Part shown: piece after piece, positions 1-6,041 of the stretch
How the letters are laid out: every line of letters begins with the position of its first letter
Numbering within the stretch: the first letter of the stretch is position 1
From: Krumholzibacterium sp965370495
GTDB lineage: Bacteria > Krumholzibacteriota > Krumholzibacteriia > Krumholzibacteriales > Krumholzibacteriaceae
Direction: 5' to 3'
Length of the DNA stretch: 6,240 nt
NCBI GenBank assembly: GCA_965370495.1
Contig: CBDUUV010000122.1
Location: 1 to 6,240 of the forward strand
Program-made: the position numbers and the translations under genes
The notes under the pieces: generated by a model
Told to the model about the DNA's origin: nothing
Seen by the model: only the letters and a program-made list of their open reading frames with translations
Databases searched by the model: none

Positions 1-920
1 TCAATCACGGTGCCAGGGGTATAGGCTTGTTCAGAACTGAATATTTCTTTATAACCAGGGGCACACTTCCCGGTGAAGAGGAACAATATCGTTATTACAG
101 AAAAACCGTAAAAAAAATGGCTCCTAACCCTGTTCTTTTCAGGACGCTGGATATAGGAGGGGACAAGATAGCCAAATGGGTCAGTGACAGTATCGAAGAC
201 AATCCGGCCATGGGGTGGAGGGGGATTCGTTTTACACTGTCGAGAAAAGACATTTTCAGGACCCAGCTTCGTGCTATTTTCAGGGCCGCTGCTCATGGCA
301 AGGCGAGGATAATGTTTCCAATGGTGTCCATCGTCGATGAAGTCAGACAGGCGATGGCTATCTGTGACGAAGTCAGGGAAGACCTTAAAAGGGAAAGGTA
401 TCAGTATGGTGAAGATGTAGAGATTGGCATCATGATCGAGACCCCTTCGGCTGTCGCTATGGCAGATGTCCTGGCCCGTGAGGTCGATTTCTTCAGTATC
501 GGGTCGAACGATCTGATCCAGTATTCCCTCGCTGTTGATAGGGGGAACAGCAGAATATCATATCTGTACGATCCGCTTCACCCTGCTATACTTCGTATGA
601 TCAATGATACGGTGAAAGCAGCTCACAAGCACGGAATATGGGTAGGGTTGTGTGGGGAGATGGTGGCAGACGCCAGGGTAATAGCCACGCTTTTGCTTAT
701 AGGAATGGGGCTCGACGAGTTCAGCGCGAGTGCCTACATTATCCCGGAGATCAAAAAGATTATCCGCTCGGTGACGTATGACGAAACAAGACTTCTGGTT
801 AAAAAAACTCTCCGGAAGTCGACATCAACCGAGATTATACAATTGTTGAACACATTTATCGAAGAAAAACGTCCGGAACTTCTGGAATTTATCCCTAAAA
901 GACCGATACAGACAGACTGA
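1..920 (+). CDS. ptsI: PTS enzyme I (PEP-protein phosphotransferase), C-terminal part, 5' truncated by window edge
   Basis: Enzyme I takes phosphate from phosphoenolpyruvate and passes it to HPr in the cytoplasm, the first step of the sugar phosphotransferase system. The reading frame is open from base 3, and 305 residues are visible before the TGA at 918-920. That is roughly the C-terminal half of a family usually about 570-590 residues long, so the HPr-binding domain and phospho-histidine swivel domain lie off-window. The visible part is the PEP-binding TIM barrel. Numbering from the codon at base 3: GLFRTE with PEP-binding Arg at 11; RTLDIGGDK with Arg at 47; metal-binding Glu in ETPSA at 146; GSNDL with Asn169/Asp170; AVDRGN with Arg180; and the catalytic Cys in GLCGE at 217. 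All expected active-site residues are present, so it looks functional. Whether it is a sugar-transport EI or a specialised paralogue (PtsP/EI-Ntr with a GAF domain) cannot be told without the N-terminus. The isomerase gene follows after 41 nt. Confidence 0.95.
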   Translation, partial: NHGARGIGLFRTEYFFITRGTLPGEEEQYRYYRKTVKKMAPNPVLFRTLDIGGDKIAKWVSDSIEDNPAMGWRGIRFTLSRKDIFRTQLRAIFRAAAHGKARIMFPMVSIVDEVRQAMAICDEVREDLKRERYQYGEDVEIGIMIETPSAVAMADVLAREVDFFSIGSNDLIQYSLAVDRGNSRISYLYDPLHPAILRMINDTVKAAHKHGIWVGLCGEMVADARVIATLLLIGMGLDEFSASAYIIPEIKKIIRSVTYDETRLLVKKTLRKSTSTEIIQLLNTFIEEKRPELLEFIPKRPIQTD

Positions 921-948
921 GTGTTTGGCACCGGCTATTGTTATTTGC

Positions 949-953
949 AGGAG
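949..953 (+). promoter_or_regulatory. Ribosome binding site that fixes the isomerase start
   Basis: AGGAG lies 8 nt before the ATG at 962. An in-frame TTG at 938 would add eight residues (MLFAGELF), but this Shine-Dalgarno would then lie inside the coding sequence and I see no comparable site upstream of 938. The ATG at 962 is therefore preferred. Confidence 0.7.
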
Positions 954-961
954 AATTGTTC

Positions 962-2038
962 ATGGGTTCAGATCATATTGCCAGGCATTACAGTGTTGAT
1001 GGGAACCGGATGCTGGACAGGGTGCTTTCCCTGCCGAAGCAGATGCAGGAAGCATGGTTTCTTGCAGAGTCTTTTGCCGCTGGAATTCCGGCTGCTTCAT
1101 CATCTTTTATAATCTGTGGCATGGGTGGTTCGTCCATAGGAGGGCAACTTCTGAGGGACCTGATCAAACCTGGTTCCAGAACGAACGTGCATCTGGAGAG
1201 AGGATATTCTCTTCCTCCCTTTGCCGGGACTGATACGCCTGTGGTCTGTGTCAGTTACAGTGGAAATACCGAAGAGGTGATCAGCACCTTCAGGGAAGGC
1301 CTTGAAAAGGGTTGTCCAATGGCAGTGATAACGTCTGGCGGACAGCTTCAAAAAGAAGCCGAAACAGCAGGCGTGCCCGTATTGCTGGTCCCGGGCGGAA
1401 GCCCGCCGCGAGCTGCTTTAGGGTACCTCTTTGCACCTCTGGTAAGGATCGTGTCATCCTGGGGTTTTTTCAGGATCGATAATGAGAAATTCGTGTTGGC
1501 CATGAAAAAAACGAAAGATTTTATCGAGAACTGCAGTCTCGACGCGGATCATACGAAGAACAGCGCCATGCAACTGGCGAAGAGGCTCTACGGGAAGATA
1601 CCATTGATATACAGTGGCGACGGTCTTTTGCCCGGGGCCGCGTATCGGTGGAAATGTCAGTTCAACGAAAACAGCAAGAGCATGGCTTTCTACAATACTT
1701 TTCCCGAACTCGGGCATAACGAGGTAATGGCCTGGGATTGCCCGGAAAAACTCAGGCGGGACATTTTCCTGATCATGCTCTGTGACCGTGATGATCATCC
1801 ATGCGTACAGAGGCGGATGGAAGTTACCTATTCACTCCTGGAACCTCTCGCCGGCGGTGCGATCAGGATAGACAGTTCCGGGGGAGATGGCCCGGTGGGG
1901 AGGTTGGCCCGGCAATTGTCGGTAATAGCCATGGCCGACCTTACGAGTGTTTATCTCGCTGTAGAATATGGGACTGATCCTACACCGATCGAAAAGATTG
2001 AAGAGATAAAAGGCATATTGAGCTCGGAGGATGCATGA
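962..2038 (+). CDS. Bifunctional phosphoglucose/phosphomannose isomerase (SIS family)
   Basis: This 358-residue cytoplasmic enzyme is expected to interconvert glucose-6-P and mannose-6-P with fructose-6-P. It belongs to the small two-SIS-domain PGI/PMI family known from archaea such as Pyrobaculum and from scattered bacteria, not to the larger classical Pgi. Numbering from the ATG at 962, the first SIS domain carries GMGGSSIGG at 53-61 and the phosphate-binding SYSGNTEE at 98-105, with the conserved ERGYSLP at 79-85 between them. PPRAALGY at 148-155 matches the family's PRAALGY motif. The second SIS domain carries FNEN at 234-237, whose Glu236 is the likely catalytic base, and PELGHNE at 248-254. 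The C-terminus has the family's YLA..GTDPTPIE-like ending. Length fits the family (about 300-350). It overlaps the next gene by 4 nt, so the two are probably translated together. Dual substrate use is inferred from the family, and single-activity PGI is the alternative. Confidence 0.9.
   Translation: MGSDHIARHYSVDGNRMLDRVLSLPKQMQEAWFLAESFAAGIPAASSSFIICGMGGSSIGGQLLRDLIKPGSRTNVHLERGYSLPPFAGTDTPVVCVSYSGNTEEVISTFREGLEKGCPMAVITSGGQLQKEAETAGVPVLLVPGGSPPRAALGYLFAPLVRIVSSWGFFRIDNEKFVLAMKKTKDFIENCSLDADHTKNSAMQLAKRLYGKIPLIYSGDGLLPGAAYRWKCQFNENSKSMAFYNTFPELGHNEVMAWDCPEKLRRDIFLIMLCDRDDHPCVQRRMEVTYSLLEPLAGGAIRIDSSGGDGPVGRLARQLSVIAMADLTSVYLAVEYGTDPTPIEKIEEIKGILSSEDA
2026..2038 (+). promoter_or_regulatory. 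Shine-Dalgarno and ATGA stop-start overlap (translational coupling)
   Basis: GGAGG at 2026-2030 sits inside the end of the isomerase gene, 4 nt before the ATG at 2035. That ATG overlaps the isomerase TGA (2036-2038) as ATGA. The spacing is short, which fits start-stop re-initiation rather than fully independent initiation. An out-of-frame ATG at 2031 lies even closer to the GGAGG and is not a plausible start. Confidence 0.7.
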
Positions 2039-3009
2039 AAGCAGTTATCCCTGTGGCTGGAATCGGCAAAAGACTTCGTCCACTGACTTACACTAAACCA
2101 AAAGCGCTTGTTACGGTCGCCGGAAAACCTATCCTGGGGCATATCGTTGATAGCCTTATAGCGATGGGTGTAACCGAACTTGTTCCGATCATCGGATATA
2201 TGGGCGAACAGATCCGTGAATATTTGACAAAGGCCTGCGATATTCCGATCAATTTCGTAGTCCAGACGGAACAGAAGGGAATCGCTCACGCGGTTTCACT
2301 CACGCGCGAATTTGCTGACAATTCGGAATTGATAATAATCCTTGGTGACACGATCATCGATACGGATTTTTTGAAAATACCGGAAGTGGGAGAGTACGTT
2401 CTGGGAGTGAAGGAAGTGGAGGACCCGCGCAGGTTCGGAATATGTAACGTTGAAAACGGGAATATTACCGGTATTGTGGAAAAACCCGATAATCCGAAAG
2501 GTAACCTTGCGATCGTCGGCCTGTATTACTTCAAGGATTCGTTTCCCCTGTACGAAGCATGCCAGTATGTTATCGAAAAAAGCGTCAGGACCAAGGGGGA
2601 ATTCCAGATAACCGATGCCCTGTCGCGGATGATCGAAAATGGTGTCAAGTTCAAGCCTTACAAGATCAATAACTGGTTTGATTGCGGGAAGGTCGAGACG
2701 CTTCTCGAGACCAACCGTATCCTGCTCGAGGGCAGAAGTTCGTCCACTTCCCAGAAAAATTCAGTAATCATTGATCCCTGCTTCATTGACGGGGAGAGTA
2801 AGATAGAGAATTCAGTCATTGGGCCATATGTCTCAGTGGGGAAAGGATGCACGATAACAGATTCGATTATAAGCGACTCTATTCTTGACGATGGCTGTAG
2901 CGTTTCCGGTGCACTTCTCGAAGCAAGTGTGATAGGTTCAGGAGCTGAAGTCAAGGGAAGGCGGAAACGCCTTAACATAAGTGATGGCTCACAGGTTGGC
3001 TCAGGCTGA
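2035..3009 (+). CDS. Sugar-1-phosphate nucleotidylyltransferase with C-terminal left-handed beta-helix
   Basis: The 324-residue protein joins a sugar-1-phosphate to an NTP, giving an NDP-sugar and pyrophosphate, a cytoplasmic step towards polysaccharide or glycoconjugate synthesis. The Rossmann-like catalytic domain occupies about residues 1-235. It starts with the signature GIGKRLRPLT...PK at 9-23 (Lys23 contacts phosphate), then QKGIAHA at 80-86 for base recognition, LGDT at 103-106 with metal-binding Asp105, FG...VEKP at 135-152, VGLYYF at 162-167, GEFQITDA at 189-196, and WFDCGKVETLLETN at 215-228 with the second metal-binding Asp217. Residues about 243-310 show hexapeptide-like repeats (I/V at every sixth position: SVI, SKI, SVI, VSV, CTI), typical of a left-handed beta-helix. 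This layout fits the long RmlA-like glucose-1-phosphate thymidylyltransferases, but mannose-1-P guanylyl- and glucose-1-P uridylyltransferases look similar, so the base and sugar are left open. The preceding PGI/PMI would supply either hexose phosphate pool. No phosphoglucomutase or phosphomannomutase is in the window. Confidence 0.88.
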   Translation: MKAVIPVAGIGKRLRPLTYTKPKALVTVAGKPILGHIVDSLIAMGVTELVPIIGYMGEQIREYLTKACDIPINFVVQTEQKGIAHAVSLTREFADNSELIIILGDTIIDTDFLKIPEVGEYVLGVKEVEDPRRFGICNVENGNITGIVEKPDNPKGNLAIVGLYYFKDSFPLYEACQYVIEKSVRTKGEFQITDALSRMIENGVKFKPYKINNWFDCGKVETLLETNRILLEGRSSSTSQKNSVIIDPCFIDGESKIENSVIGPYVSVGKGCTITDSIISDSILDDGCSVSGALLEASVIGSGAEVKGRRKRLNISDGSQVGSG

Positions 3010-3019
3010 CGGAAGTCGG
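3006..3019 (+). other. Small GNRA-loop hairpin at the end of the nucleotidylyltransferase gene
   Basis: CTGAC and GTCGG can form a 5-bp stem (one T-G wobble) around the loop GGAA, a GNRA-type tetraloop. It overlaps the stop codon of the preceding gene. No T-run follows, so it is not a canonical terminator. It could mark a transcript end or a processing site between the sugar genes and metK, or be chance. Confidence 0.25.
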
Positions 3020-3076
3020 ATTTGTATTGAATTGATTCCCGGCGTATGGAACGAATGGTGATCTGAATCAAGGATC

Positions 3077-3083
3077 AAGGAGG
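3077..3083 (+). promoter_or_regulatory. Strong ribosome binding site of metK
   Basis: AAGGAGG lies 7 nt before the ATG at 3091. It is the best Shine-Dalgarno in the window. It sits in a short tandem-like stretch (AAGGATC then AAGGAGGATC, 3070-3087). It supports 3091 as the start and suggests high expression of SAM synthetase. Confidence 0.8.
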
Positions 3084-3090
3084 ATCAACA

Positions 3091-4233
3091 ATGTCCGAAA
3101 AACACCTTTTTACATCAGAATCAGTTACCGAGGGGCACCCCGACAAGGTTGCTGACCAGATATCAGACAGCATTGTAGATGCCATTCTGAATGAGGACCC
3201 CCTGGGTAGAGTGGCGTGCGAGACACTGGTTACGACCGGTTTGGTTTTTATCGCCGGTGAGATCCGCACGATTGCTTATGTCGATATTCCGACAATAGCA
3301 AGGTCTGTCATAGGCGATATCGGGTACAATGATCCGGCTCTCGGGTTTGCATCCCAGACATCGGCAGTTATCACTGCTATCGATGACCAGTCCAAGGATA
3401 TTTCGATGGGAGTTGATATCGGTGGAGCGGGAGACCAGGGTATGATGTTTGGTTTTGCGTGCAGGCAGACGGATGTTCTGATGCCGATGCCGATCCATAT
3501 TGCTCATCTGCTGGTCAAAAAAATGTCTGAAATCAGAAAAACCGATACCCTCACATACCTTAAACCTGATGGGAAATCACAGGTCACTATAGAGTATCTT
3601 GATAATGTCCCTAAAAGGATAGATACGGTGCTGCTTTCAACACAGCACAGCGAAGATGTATCCGTTGAGGAGATCAGGGATAGCCTGACCAGTCATGTGA
3701 TTGACCCGGTTCTGGCCGGTTTTGATATAGATAAATCGGATTTTCGTGTACTTGTCAACCCGACAGGCCGTTTTGTCCGCGGTGGCCCAATGGCAGATAC
3801 AGGGTTGACGGGCCGCAAGATCATCGTCGATACCTACGGTGGTTTTGGCAGCCACGGTGGCGGCGCCTTTTCCGGGAAGGATCCCACGAAGGTGGATCGT
3901 TCTGCTTCGTACGCGGCGAGACATGTCGCGAAGAATATAGTTGGAGCCAGACTTGCCGAAGAATGTGAAGTTCAACTGGCCTATGCTATCGGTGTAGTGG
4001 AGCCTGTATCTGTAATGATCGATACGTTTGGTACCGGCAAGGTTTCTGATGAGGTGCTTACAAAGATCATACGGGATATATTTGATCTTACTCCTCTCGG
4101 AATCATCGAGCGTCTGGACCTGCGTAAGGGAAAATATTGCCGGACTGCCTGCTACGGACATTTTGGCCGCGAAGAAGATGGTTTTACCTGGGAAAAACTG
4201 GATTTTGTCGATATCCTGAAGTCGAAGATATAG
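3091..4233 (+). CDS. metK: S-adenosylmethionine synthetase (methionine adenosyltransferase)
   Basis: MetK makes S-adenosylmethionine from ATP and methionine, releasing phosphate and pyrophosphate, in the cytoplasm. It is the source of methyl groups for the cell. The 380-residue length matches the bacterial family (E. coli about 384). Motifs in order: TEGHPDK at 13-19 with the catalytic His16; the ATP-binding GAGDQGMMFGFA at 112-123; LKPDGKSQVTIEY at 157-169; STQH at 183-186; NPTGRF at 223-228; DTGLTGRK at 236-243; and the P-loop-like GGGAFSGKDPTKVDRS at 256-271 with Lys263 and Asp269. The C-terminus ends with the usual YGHFGRE...WEK block. One deviation: the GGPMGD-type segment reads GGPMAD, with Ala at 235. 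The protein otherwise looks complete and active. The start is set by the strong Shine-Dalgarno. ahcY follows 37 nt downstream, pairing SAM supply with SAH removal. Confidence 0.98.
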   Translation: MSEKHLFTSESVTEGHPDKVADQISDSIVDAILNEDPLGRVACETLVTTGLVFIAGEIRTIAYVDIPTIARSVIGDIGYNDPALGFASQTSAVITAIDDQSKDISMGVDIGGAGDQGMMFGFACRQTDVLMPMPIHIAHLLVKKMSEIRKTDTLTYLKPDGKSQVTIEYLDNVPKRIDTVLLSTQHSEDVSVEEIRDSLTSHVIDPVLAGFDIDKSDFRVLVNPTGRFVRGGPMADTGLTGRKIIVDTYGGFGSHGGGAFSGKDPTKVDRSASYAARHVAKNIVGARLAEECEVQLAYAIGVVEPVSVMIDTFGTGKVSDEVLTKIIRDIFDLTPLGIIERLDLRKGKYCRTACYGHFGREEDGFTWEKLDFVDILKSKI

Positions 4234-4239
4234 AGGGAT

Positions 4240-4251
4240 ATGTTGTAACAT
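4240..4251. repeat. Short inverted repeat in the metK-ahcY gap
   Basis: ATGTT and AACAT are separated by GT, giving a 12-base interrupted inverted repeat in the 37-nt gap between metK and ahcY. It lies just upstream of the ahcY Shine-Dalgarno (AAAGGA, 4258-4263, 7 nt before the ATG at 4271). The loop is too small for a good RNA hairpin, so a small protein-binding site or chance are the options. Confidence 0.2.
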
Positions 4252-4270
4252 CATTTGAAAGGAATTCTAT

Positions 4271-5527
4271 ATGAAATACGATGCCAGAGATCTTGGTCTT
4301 GCACCGGAAGGTAAGGAGAGGATCGAGTGGGCTGATGAATCGATGCCTGTTCTTAGAATGATCCGAGAAAGATTCGAGGCCGAGAAGCCTCTGGAAGGAA
4401 TCAGGATAGCAGCCTGTCTGCATGCCACCACCGAGACAGCCAACCTTATGCGCACTCTCAAAGCGGGTGGTGCCGAAGTCGCCCTGTGTGCTTCGAATCC
4501 CTTGAGTACGCAGGATAATGTTGTTGCGTCATTGATAGAAGATTACGGGATCTCCGCCTTTGCCATCAGGGGAGAGGATAACGATATGTATTATAGTCAT
4601 ATCAATTCAGCTCTCGATCTTGAACCTCATATAACGATGGACGATGGAGCCGATCTGGTAAGCACTGTACATAAGAGCAGACGTGATCTGCTGAAAAACA
4701 TTATCGGTGGTTCGGAAGAGACTACTACAGGTGTTATCAGGCTCAAGGCGATGCAGGAGCATGGTGTCCTGGAGCATCCGATGATCGCCGTGAACGACGC
4801 GATGACAAAACATTTTTTCGATAACCGTTATGGTACGGGACAGAGTACTATCGATGGAATAGTTCGGGCCACAAACGTACTTCTGGCCGGTGCCAGAATG
4901 GTGGTCTTCGGGTATGGATGGTGTGGCAGGGGTGTTGCCATGAGAGCCCGCGGCATGGGCTCAAATGTTATAGTGGTTGAGATCGATCCGATAAAAGCGC
5001 TCGAAGCTGTCATGGACGGATTTCTGGTAATGAGTTCTTTCGAGGCGGCGAAGGTGGGCGATATATTTGTAACTCTTACGGGCAACATCTCTGTTATCAG
5101 GAAGGAACATTTCGAGGTTATGAAGGATGGAGCGATCGTCGCCAATTCAGGCCATTTTAATGTCGAGATCGATGTTCCGGAACTTGCGGCATTCGCTACG
5201 AGCAAAAAACATATCCGTGATGAGATTGATCAGTATACGCTGGAAAATGGGCACAGAATCAATATCCTGTCGGAAGGGCGCCTGATTAACCTTGCTGCCG
5301 CCGAAGGCCATCCGGCTTCGGTTATGGACATGAGCTTTGCCAATCAGTCGCTTTCGGCTGAATATCTCGTGAAGGGCAATGTCAAACTGGAGAACAGGGT
5401 CTATCCTGTTCCAGGGAAAATAGACAGGGAGATCGCGCGCCTCAAGCTCGATTCTCTCGGTTGTGTCGTCGATCAACTCACCCCCAAGCAGAGGGAATAC
5501 CTCGAAAGCTGGGAGATTGGTACCTGA
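4271..5527 (+). CDS. ahcY: Adenosylhomocysteinase (S-adenosylhomocysteine hydrolase), short Thermotoga/archaeal-like type
   Basis: AhcY reversibly splits S-adenosylhomocysteine, the inhibitory by-product of SAM-dependent methylation, into adenosine and homocysteine using bound NAD. The 418-residue protein has the substrate domain first: LHATTET at 50-56, NPLSTQDN at 76-83, MDDGADL at 123-129 (Asp124/Asp125), EETTTGVIRL at 149-158, NDAMTK at 175-180 with catalytic Lys180, and FDNRYGTGQS at 183-192 with Asp184/Asn185. The Rossmann NAD domain carries GYGWCGRG at 214-221 and, at the end of the second strand, Glu237 (VVEIDP), the expected NAD ribose ligand. NSGHFNVEID and HPASVMDMSFANQS follow. 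Two features set it apart from the classical enzyme: YGTGQS replaces the usual YGCRES, so the Cys is absent, and the chain ends at about LTPKQREYLESW with no C-terminal tail of the ...KPDHYRY type that normally completes the neighbouring subunit's NAD site. Both are, from memory, features of the Thermotoga/archaeal branch. An inosylhomocysteine-preferring enzyme, as reported in methanogens, is a possible alternative substrate. Confidence 0.95.
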   Translation: MKYDARDLGLAPEGKERIEWADESMPVLRMIRERFEAEKPLEGIRIAACLHATTETANLMRTLKAGGAEVALCASNPLSTQDNVVASLIEDYGISAFAIRGEDNDMYYSHINSALDLEPHITMDDGADLVSTVHKSRRDLLKNIIGGSEETTTGVIRLKAMQEHGVLEHPMIAVNDAMTKHFFDNRYGTGQSTIDGIVRATNVLLAGARMVVFGYGWCGRGVAMRARGMGSNVIVVEIDPIKALEAVMDGFLVMSSFEAAKVGDIFVTLTGNISVIRKEHFEVMKDGAIVANSGHFNVEIDVPELAAFATSKKHIRDEIDQYTLENGHRINILSEGRLINLAAAEGHPASVMDMSFANQSLSAEYLVKGNVKLENRVYPVPGKIDREIARLKLDSLGCVVDQLTPKQREYLESWEIGT

Positions 5528-5544
5528 CGGGACCGGCAGTGATA

Positions 5545-5569
5545 CCCTTCGATACTGCGCATTGAAGGG
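5545..5569 (+). terminator. ahcY: Stem-loop 17 nt after ahcY, possible transcription end
   Basis: CCCTTCGAT pairs with ATTGAAGGG (9 bp, one G-T wobble) around the 7-nt loop ACTGCGC. It is the first strong hairpin after the ahcY stop, and no gene follows on this strand, so it is a natural candidate for the 3' end of the metK-ahcY transcript. No T-run follows, so it is not a textbook intrinsic terminator. It could instead protect an mRNA end or act with Rho. Confidence 0.5.
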
Positions 5570-5610
5570 GCCAGCGCGCATGGAGTAAAATATTACGTCT
5601 GTGTAAATTC

Positions 5611-5658
5611 AGAGGGAGCGCCATCGCTTATCCATCCAAAACAGGATGCGCGCCCTCT
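5611..5658. repeat. Large nested stem-loop
   Basis: AGAGGGAGCGC (5611-5621) pairs with GCGCGCCCTCT (5648-5658): 11 positions with a single A-G mismatch. Inside it, CATCC (5633-5637) can pair with GGATG (5644-5648) around AAAACA, sharing one G with the outer stem. The 3' arm is followed by TT and then GTACCC, so in the + direction it ends in a short T-run. It may be a second terminator behind ahcY, a structured element end, or a bidirectional transcription block. Confidence 0.45.
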
Positions 5659-5701
5659 TTGTACCCGAAGTTCTTTCTGGAGATGCCAAAAATCCATCTA
5701 G

Positions 5702-5715
5702 TCCCGGTACCGGGA
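5702..5715. repeat. Perfect 14-bp palindrome
   Basis: TCCCGGTACCGGGA reads the same on both strands with no loop. Having no spacer, it suits a dimeric protein-binding or recombination site better than an RNA hairpin. It shares the CCCGG/CCGGG core with the hairpins at 5950 and 6018. Confidence 0.5.
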
Positions 5716-5796
5716 GTGATTTGGACATGCCTTGGGATGTGTTGCTCATTAGTTGATCCAGCAGGGTTTTGGAACACGGTATCTGATGCTGACAGG

Positions 5797-5833
5797 CCCC
5801 GGGAAAGGCAGTGAAAAGCCAGGGATTTTCTCT
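5797..5833. repeat. Direct repeat unit, long copy
   Basis: CCCCGGGAAA (5797-5806) and GGATTTTCTCT (5823-5833) both recur exactly, in the same order and orientation, at 6016-6041. Here they are separated by 16 bases that include GGC...GCC, making a nested inverted arrangement CCC...GGC...GCC-A-GGG. Confidence 0.45.
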
Positions 5834-5949
5834 TAGCATGCACTTTCCGGCTTCCCGTTCTATCGTTTCAAGCGTGGCTTTAAACGGCACGGCACAATCC
5901 CCGGCTCTGAAAGATATTGAAACACCTCGGGTTTTTGAAATCAATCCTC

Positions 5950-5964
5950 CCGGGACAAGCCCGG
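5950..5964. repeat. CCGGG/CCCGG hairpin, copy A
   Basis: CCGGG, loop ACAAG, CCCGG: a perfect 5-bp stem, preceded by C and followed by ATTCC. It has the same form as the hairpin at 6018-6032, suggesting a small repeat family. Confidence 0.4.
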
Positions 5965-6015
5965 ATTCCTAAAACTTTTTTATATCAAAACCTTTTTAAA
6001 CACATCAAAACACAT

Positions 6016-6041
6016 CCCCGGGAAATGCCTGGATTTTCTCT
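6016..6041. repeat. Direct repeat unit, short copy, containing CCGGG/CCTGG hairpin copy B
   Basis: CCCCGGGAAA (6016-6025) and GGATTTTCTCT (6031-6041) repeat the parts of the 5797-5833 unit with only 5 bases between them. Inside, CCGGG (6018-6022), loop AAATG and CCTGG (6028-6032) form a 5-bp stem with one wobble, followed by ATTTTCTCT. That is terminator-like in the + direction, although no gene lies immediately upstream. Confidence 0.45.

Noticed and set aside
938..961. TTG at 938 as an upstream start of the isomerase
   Set aside because: The Shine-Dalgarno at 949-953 is correctly placed for the ATG at 962 and would be inside the gene if 938 were used.
3022..3050. metK promoter TTGTAT-N17-TATGGA
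   Set aside because: Each hexamer matches only three of six consensus positions, so it is no better than expected by chance.
3010..3090. SAM riboswitch upstream of metK
   Set aside because: The gap is 81 nt and shows only one small hairpin. There is no SAM-I-like four-helix layout, and no terminator or anti-terminator pair.
3637..4254. Leftward open frame of 205 codons antisense to metK
   Set aside because: It lies almost wholly opposite the unmistakable metK sequence. Its composition follows from metK codon usage and no domain is visible.
5628..5843. Second leftward open frame of 71 codons
   Set aside because: It overlaps the 111-codon frame in another phase, has no Shine-Dalgarno and no family resemblance.
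5609..5944. Leftward 111-codon open frame as a protein gene
   Set aside because: It uses a TTG start with the GGAGG nearly touching it, has no recognisable domain, and overlaps the palindrome, the direct repeat and part of the big stem-loop. It is recorded as a finding, not as a CDS.
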